DNA of 64,000 bases from contig JAKSNA010000004.1 in NCBI GenBank assembly GCA_024400295.1, positions 1-64,000 on the forward strand. The letters are read 5' to 3'. Positions 60,103 to 64,000 of the stretch are shown here, in pieces. Source of the DNA: Bacteroidales bacterium (GTDB lineage: Bacteria > Bacteroidota > Bacteroidia > Bacteroidales > F082). The notes below the pieces were generated by a model. That model made no database searches. It was not told the DNA's origin and worked only from the letters and a program-made list of their open reading frames with translations. The position numbers were made by a program, and so were the translations under genes. Every line of letters begins with the position of its first letter. Within the stretch, counting starts at the first letter, position 1.

Positions 60103-62943
60103 ATGATAACTCCAGACAAACCTAAAATTTTTCTCATTGACGCGTACGCATTGATTTACAGGGCTTTTTTCGCCTTGAACAAAAAACCAAGAACCACTTC
60201 AAACGGATTCAACACCTCTGCCATCATCGGATTTCTGAATGCGCTCTACGATGTTTTGAAAAACGAGCGTCCGAGTCATATCGGCGTAGCTTTCGACCTC
60301 GGCGCACCGACGTTACGCACCGAGAATTTCTGCGATTACAAGGCGAACAGAGATGCCATGCCCGATGAACTCCGCGCATCGATACCTTATATAATGGAAA
60401 TTATCAGGGGCTTCAACATCCCTATTTACGCAGTGGAAGGCTACGAAGCCGACGACGTCATCGGGACGCTCGCCAAGAAAGCGGAGAAAGCCGGCTATCT
60501 GACTTACATGATGACGCCCGACAAGGATTTCGGGCAGCTTGTAAGCGACAGCACCTTCATCTTCAAACCGGCGAAGTCGGGTGAAGACCCGAAAATTCTG
60601 GGACCGAAAGAAGTATGCGAAAGATACGGCATCAATGAGCCGACACAACTCATTGACATTCTCGGACTTTGGGGCGATGCAGCCGACAATATCCCCGGCA
60701 TTCCGGGAGTGGGCGAGAAAACCGCCTCGAAGTTCGTGCAGGAATACGGCTCGATGGAAAACCTCATCGCACACGCCGACGAACTGAAAGGCAAACTGCA
60801 GGAAAACGTCAGAAACTTCGCCGAACAAGGCCTGATGTCGAAAATGCTCGCCACAATAAACACTAATGTGCCCGTAGATTTCAATATTGATGAACTCGCA
60901 GTCAAAAAGCCTAATATTCAAGTTCTTACACAAATATTCGACGAACTTGAGTTCCGCGGTTTCGCAAAAAGAATGCTTGACGACCTAAATGTGATGCACG
61001 CACAAAACGACAATCCATTTGCGCAAGTCACAGCGAAAGCCAAGACAAAACCTCAGGAACTTGACCTTTTCTCACAATTTGACGAACCCGATGTCCAGAC
61101 CTTCGAGCGTGAGTCGGTACAGCTGCCGACAAAATCAACAGCCAAAACAATAAAACATGATTATCAATTAGTTGAAACGCCAAGACAGATTGATTCTCTT
61201 ATTAAATTGCTCAATAATTACGACGTATTTTCTTTCGACACAGAGACGTCAGGACTTGATATATATTCGTCGGAAATCATCGGGATGTCGTTTTCCGTCA
61301 AGGCGCATGAAGCCTATTATGTCGTGATGCCCAACGACTTTGAAAAGACGAAACAGATTCTCGAACTGTTCGTTCCTTTGTTTTCCGACAAGGGGAAAAC
61401 ACTCGTCGGACAGAACATAAAATTTGATATGTCGATGTTGTCGCGATATGGCATCTCGTTGAAAAACAAACTGTTCGACACGATGCTCGCGCATTATCTC
61501 ATCGATCCGGAACAGCGTCATAACATGGATTATCTTGCCGATGTCTATCTGAATTACGATACGATACGCATGGAGGAACTCATCGGAAAAGGCAAGTCAC
61601 AGATAAGCATGAAGATGGTTCCCGTCGGGCAGCTCAAGGAATATGCCGCCGAAGACGCCGACATCACATATCAGCTCTATGAGGTTTTCAAACCAATTCT
61701 TACTGAGAATCAACTGAATAAACTCTTTGAGGAGATTGAGATGCCGCTTGTTGAGGTGCTTTCGACCATGGAATGCAACGGCGTAAAGATTGACAGCGAG
61801 AACTTGAGACAGATCAGCGAGCAGCAGGCAAAAGACATCAAAGAGATTGAAAATCAAATATATGAGAATGCAGGAAAGAGATTCAACATCGGCTCACCGA
61901 AGCAGCTCGGCGATGTGCTTTTCGATGACCTGAAGATTAAGGCTCCGTCGAAAAAGACCAAGTCGGGACAATACCCGACGGGTGAGGAGGTGCTTCAGAA
62001 AATCATTAACGCCCACCCCATCGTCCCGATGATTCTCGACTGGCGCGGATTGTCGAAACTGAAATCAACATACGTCGATGCTCTTCCCGAGCTGATAAAT
62101 CCTATCGACGGTCTTGTCCACACCTCTTACAATCAAGCGGTTACCGCCACCGGGCGGTTGAGTTCAACGAACCCGAACCTTCAGAACATCCCGGTACGCA
62201 CCGACAAAGGCAAGGAGATACGCAAGGCTTTTGTGCCGCGCGACGAGAACCACATACTCCTCGCCGCCGACTACTCGCAGATTGAGCTTCGCATCATCAC
62301 GCACCTCAGCGGCGACACCGCCATGACGGAGGCTTTCCGCGAAGGCCTCGACATCCACGCGGCGACGGCGGCACGCGTATATGGCGTCAAACTGGAGGAT
62401 GTCACAAAAGACATGCGCCGCCGCGCCAAAGCCGTCAACTTCGGCATAATATACGGGATGTCGGCATTCGGCTTGGCGGAACGCTTGGACATCAGCCGTC
62501 TCGAAGCGGCGGAAATCATCAAGAACTACTTCCGCGAATACGCCGGAATACAAGAATACATAAACAAAACCATAGAGTTCGCTAAACAAAACGGCTACGT
62601 CGAGACCATGTTCGGCCGCCGCCGCTACCTGCGCGACATCAACACGTCGAACAACGTCATGCGGCAGTTCGCCGAACGCAACGCCATCAACGCGCCGATT
62701 CAGGGAAGCTCCGCCGACATGATAAAAATAGCGATGGCGAATATTCATAAAGAACTTAAAAACAGAAACTTAAAATCAAAGATGATTCTTCAAGTACACG
62801 ATGAACTTGTCTTCGACACCTGTCTTGACGAACTTGATGTTGTCAAAGAAATAGTCAAAGACAAGATGGAGAACGCGATAAAGCTCAACATACCCGTCAT
62901 CGCCGAGCTGAACACTGGCGAGAACTGGCTTGAAGCGCACTAA
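60103..62943 (+). CDS. polA: DNA polymerase I
   Basis: This 946-residue polymerase has three domains: a 5'-3' exonuclease (about 1-305, with YEADDVIGTLAKKAE and NIPGIPGVGEKTA), a 3'-5' exonuclease (about 365-560) whose acidic FSFDTETSGLD motif is intact, and a polymerase (about 590-946) with motif A LLAADYSQIELRI, motif B RRRAKAVNFGIIYG and motif C LQVHDELVF. It fills gaps in repair and removes RNA primers. The intact exonuclease site indicates proofreading. Confidence 0.97.
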   Translation: MITPDKPKIFLIDAYALIYRAFFALNKKPRTTSNGFNTSAIIGFLNALYDVLKNERPSHIGVAFDLGAPTLRTENFCDYKANRDAMPDELRASIPYIMEIIRGFNIPIYAVEGYEADDVIGTLAKKAEKAGYLTYMMTPDKDFGQLVSDSTFIFKPAKSGEDPKILGPKEVCERYGINEPTQLIDILGLWGDAADNIPGIPGVGEKTASKFVQEYGSMENLIAHADELKGKLQENVRNFAEQGLMSKMLATINTNVPVDFNIDELAVKKPNIQVLTQIFDELEFRGFAKRMLDDLNVMHAQNDNPFAQVTAKAKTKPQELDLFSQFDEPDVQTFERESVQLPTKSTAKTIKHDYQLVETPRQIDSLIKLLNNYDVFSFDTETSGLDIYSSEIIGMSFSVKAHEAYYVVMPNDFEKTKQILELFVPLFSDKGKTLVGQNIKFDMSMLSRYGISLKNKLFDTMLAHYLIDPEQRHNMDYLADVYLNYDTIRMEELIGKGKSQISMKMVPVGQLKEYAAEDADITYQLYEVFKPILTENQLNKLFEEIEMPLVEVLSTMECNGVKIDSENLRQISEQQAKDIKEIENQIYENAGKRFNIGSPKQLGDVLFDDLKIKAPSKKTKSGQYPTGEEVLQKIINAHPIVPMILDWRGLSKLKSTYVDALPELINPIDGLVHTSYNQAVTATGRLSSTNPNLQNIPVRTDKGKEIRKAFVPRDENHILLAADYSQIELRIITHLSGDTAMTEAFREGLDIHAATAARVYGVKLEDVTKDMRRRAKAVNFGIIYGMSAFGLAERLDISRLEAAEIIKNYFREYAGIQEYINKTIEFAKQNGYVETMFGRRRYLRDINTSNNVMRQFAERNAINAPIQGSSADMIKIAMANIHKELKNRNLKSKMILQVHDELVFDTCLDELDVVKEIVKDKMENAIKLNIPVIAELNTGENWLEAH

Positions 62944-62946
62944 TTA

Positions 62947-63078
62947 GGAAAAAGGTGAAAGGTGAAAGGGTTTTAGGACCCCATCCACCTTTCCACCTTT
63001 CAACCTTTCAACCTTTTAACCTTTTAACCTTTTAACCTTTCAACCTTTTAACCTTTCAACCTTTCAACCTTTTAACCT
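62947..63078 (+). repeat. Hairpin followed by an 8-bp AACCTTTT repeat run
   Basis: AAAGGTGAAAGGTG (about 62952-62966) is complementary to CACCTTTCCACCTTT (about 62987-63001). About ten AACCTTTT or AACCTTTC octamers follow up to the yraN start at 63082. The hairpin could end the polA transcript. The octamer run is a length-variable low-complexity tract. Confidence 0.8.
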
Positions 63079-63081
63079 ACC

Positions 63082-63450
63082 ATGGCAGAACACAATGAAA
63101 CAGGGGCTTTGGGCGAGAAGCTCGCGCGTGACTTCCTCATCGCCAAAGGGTATCAGATCTTGGAGCAGAACTGGGTCTGCGGCCACAAGGAAATAGACAT
63201 CATCGCCAGGGACGGCGACGAGCTTGTAATCGTTGAAGTGAAAACGCGGAAGGTGCCGGTCATCGTTGAGCCGGAGGAGACCATCGACCGTTACAAGCAG
63301 CAATTTCTGATTTGGGCGGCCAATGCCTACGTCGAACGCAACAGGCTCGACATCGATGTGCGCTTCGACATCGTGGCGGTTGTCATCGACCACAACAACG
63401 AACACAGGATCGAGCACACGGAAGACGCGTTTTATCCGGTGGGGAGATGA
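63082..63450 (+). CDS. yraN: YraN (UPF0102) family putative nuclease
   Basis: This 122-residue protein has the UPF0102 pattern GALGEKLARDFLIAKGYQILEQNW and the restriction-endonuclease-like core: Glu37 and Asp39 in HKEIDIIA, Glu52 and Lys54 in VEVKTRK. The catalytic residues of a PD-(D/E)XK fold are therefore all present. The family is widespread, but its substrate is unknown. The ATG at 63082 lies directly after a long pyrimidine repeat, with no ribosome-binding site visible. Confidence 0.92.
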   Translation: MAEHNETGALGEKLARDFLIAKGYQILEQNWVCGHKEIDIIARDGDELVIVEVKTRKVPVIVEPEETIDRYKQQFLIWAANAYVERNRLDIDVRFDIVAVVIDHNNEHRIEHTEDAFYPVGR

Positions 63451-63494
63451 TTTTGTATTCTCAAACTCCTAACCACATCAAACTCCTTTTCCCT

Positions 63495-63610
63495 CACCAC
63501 GAATTTCACGAATAATCCGAATAAGACACTCAACACCTCTCTTTTAACTTTACTCTTTACTCTTTTAACAAATAAGTCACCACGAATTACACGAATAACA
63601 CGAATTATTC
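63495..63610 (-). repeat. TTCGTG repeat blocks and purine-rich run
   Basis: CACCACGAATTTCACGAATAA (about 63496-63516) and CACCACGAATTACACGAATAACACGAATTATT (about 63580-63610) are inverted copies of the TTCGTG repeat seen at 50556-50663. Between them lies TCTTTTAACTTTACTCTTTACTC, a pyrimidine run of the other family. The same two families are paired in the same way at 50556-50663, on the other strand. Confidence 0.8.
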
Positions 63611-63611
63611 T

Positions 63612-63619
63612 TATCTTTG
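63612..63619 (+). promoter_or_regulatory. -7 element before the last lipoprotein gene, probably leaderless
   Basis: TATCTTTG matches TAnnTTTG and ends five bases before the GTG at 63625. Confidence 0.55.
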
Positions 63620-63624
63620 CCGCC

Positions 63625-64000
63625 GTGAAAAACATTCTCGCCATATTGTCAGCAATCGTTGTCTTCGCCTCGTGTTCCGACAGGGCGGGCGGCTGGCATC
63701 CCGCGCCGGAGCTGCGGACGGCGCACGAGCTGATGCAGGAACGGCCCGACAGCGCGTTGAAGGTTCTGGTTGGTTTCGACATCGCCGACAGCACGAGCCG
63801 CTCAGTCGTAAATGAATACCAGATACTTGTGGCGGAGGCGCTTTACAAGAACGATTATCAGCAAACCAACGCTCAGGCCGTCATTGACGCAGCGGCATAT
63901 TACGACAGCGTCTTTGAGAAATATCCGGAGAACAGCGGCCTCGCCTTCGAGACGGCGCGGGCGCATTACTACAAGGCCGTCGGCGAGACGGAGGACGACG
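63625..64000 (+). CDS. TPR-like lipoprotein (partial, runs off the window)
   Basis: The visible 125 residues begin at a GTG and show a signal peptide with lipobox VVFASC (Cys17), then AHELMQERPDSALKVLVGF and helical repeats (VNEYQILVAEALYKNDY, AAAYYDSVFEKYPENS). The MxxRPDSALxxL opening is common in Bacteroidota lipoproteins that carry TPR repeats and sometimes a C-terminal helix-turn-helix or membrane segment. The 3' part is outside the window, so the full domain layout is unknown. The start lies 5 bp after a promoter box. Confidence 0.75.
   Translation, partial: MKNILAILSAIVVFASCSDRAGGWHPAPELRTAHELMQERPDSALKVLVGFDIADSTSRSVVNEYQILVAEALYKNDYQQTNAQAVIDAAAYYDSVFEKYPENSGLAFETARAHYYKAVGETEDD

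Noticed and set aside
62990..63078. Possible CRISPR or protein-binding iteron array
   Set aside because: The units are 8 bp of low complexity without spacers or a replication gene, so a simple-sequence tract is the better reading.

Overview
The window looks like chromosomal DNA of a member of the Bacteroidales (phylum Bacteroidota), probably from an uncultured lineage. Three things point there. Many genes are preceded by the Bacteroidota promoter core TAnnTTTG (for example at 1517-1524, 17255-17262, 44085-44092). Two secreted proteins end in type IX secretion sorting domains. Several families are typical of the phylum (DUF4270, DUF4292, DUF3109, DUF4175, IPExxxVDY, GT5-only starch synthase). 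No rRNA operon, CRISPR array, insertion sequence or prophage was seen. One tRNA gene (tRNA-Cys) is present.

Layout. 1-1458: a three-copy tandem repeat, a CvpA-like membrane protein and ElbB. 1494-3101: a HipBA-type toxin-antitoxin pair. 3122-7249 (minus): an envelope cluster with a GT2 glycosyltransferase, a LPG-synthase-type membrane protein, and a BspA-like leucine-rich-repeat surface protein flanked by a ~268-bp direct repeat of the glycosyltransferase 3' end. 7272-12461: ruvC and two exported metalloproteases (M64, M6). 12560-17944: glnS, an unrecognised enzyme paired with an ECF S-component-like protein, a four-helix-bundle protein in inverted purine-rich repeats, DUF1893, and a membrane protein/XRE pair. 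18039-23870: AAA_14/DUF4143 ATPase, topA, DUF3109, GxxExxY and comF. 23811-29686 (minus): a tight six-gene operon (flippase, dut, TPR, DUF4292 lipoprotein, EnvC, small lipoprotein). 29847-36379 (minus): DUF4175, ybeY, mnmG and a methyltransferase, with parS-like palindromes at both ends of mnmG. 36586-39877: gltX, folB and a FucP-type transporter, then a terminator and tRNA-Cys. 40089-43985 (minus): a small membrane protein, a YeiH-type exporter, a porin and DUF3108. 44129-47776: GT4 glycosyltransferase, acyltransferase, lipoprotein and a predicted secreted sphingomyelinase D/phospholipase D-like enzyme. 47958-53030: a TonB receptor/TM1266 pair divergent from an SsuABC-type ABC transporter. 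53146-57022: GT5 domain protein, DUF4270, cyclophilin, pheS. 57125-59807 (minus): acpP-fabF-rnc-IPExxxVDY. 60103-64000: polA, yraN and the start of a lipoprotein gene.

The most unusual feature is the intergenic DNA. It is filled with several families of short-period repeats: a 23-24 bp CTCGTGCAACTTGTG repeat, a TTCGTG repeat, a 7-8 bp purine/pyrimidine repeat and an AACCGCnTAGCGGTT hairpin. They sit at gene boundaries and in places form codons of the neighbouring genes. Other leads are the parS-like sites around mnmG, two promoters with paired palindromes spaced 32 bp, the SMase D-like enzyme, and possible leaderless genes. All assignments were made by reading the sequence; no database search was run.
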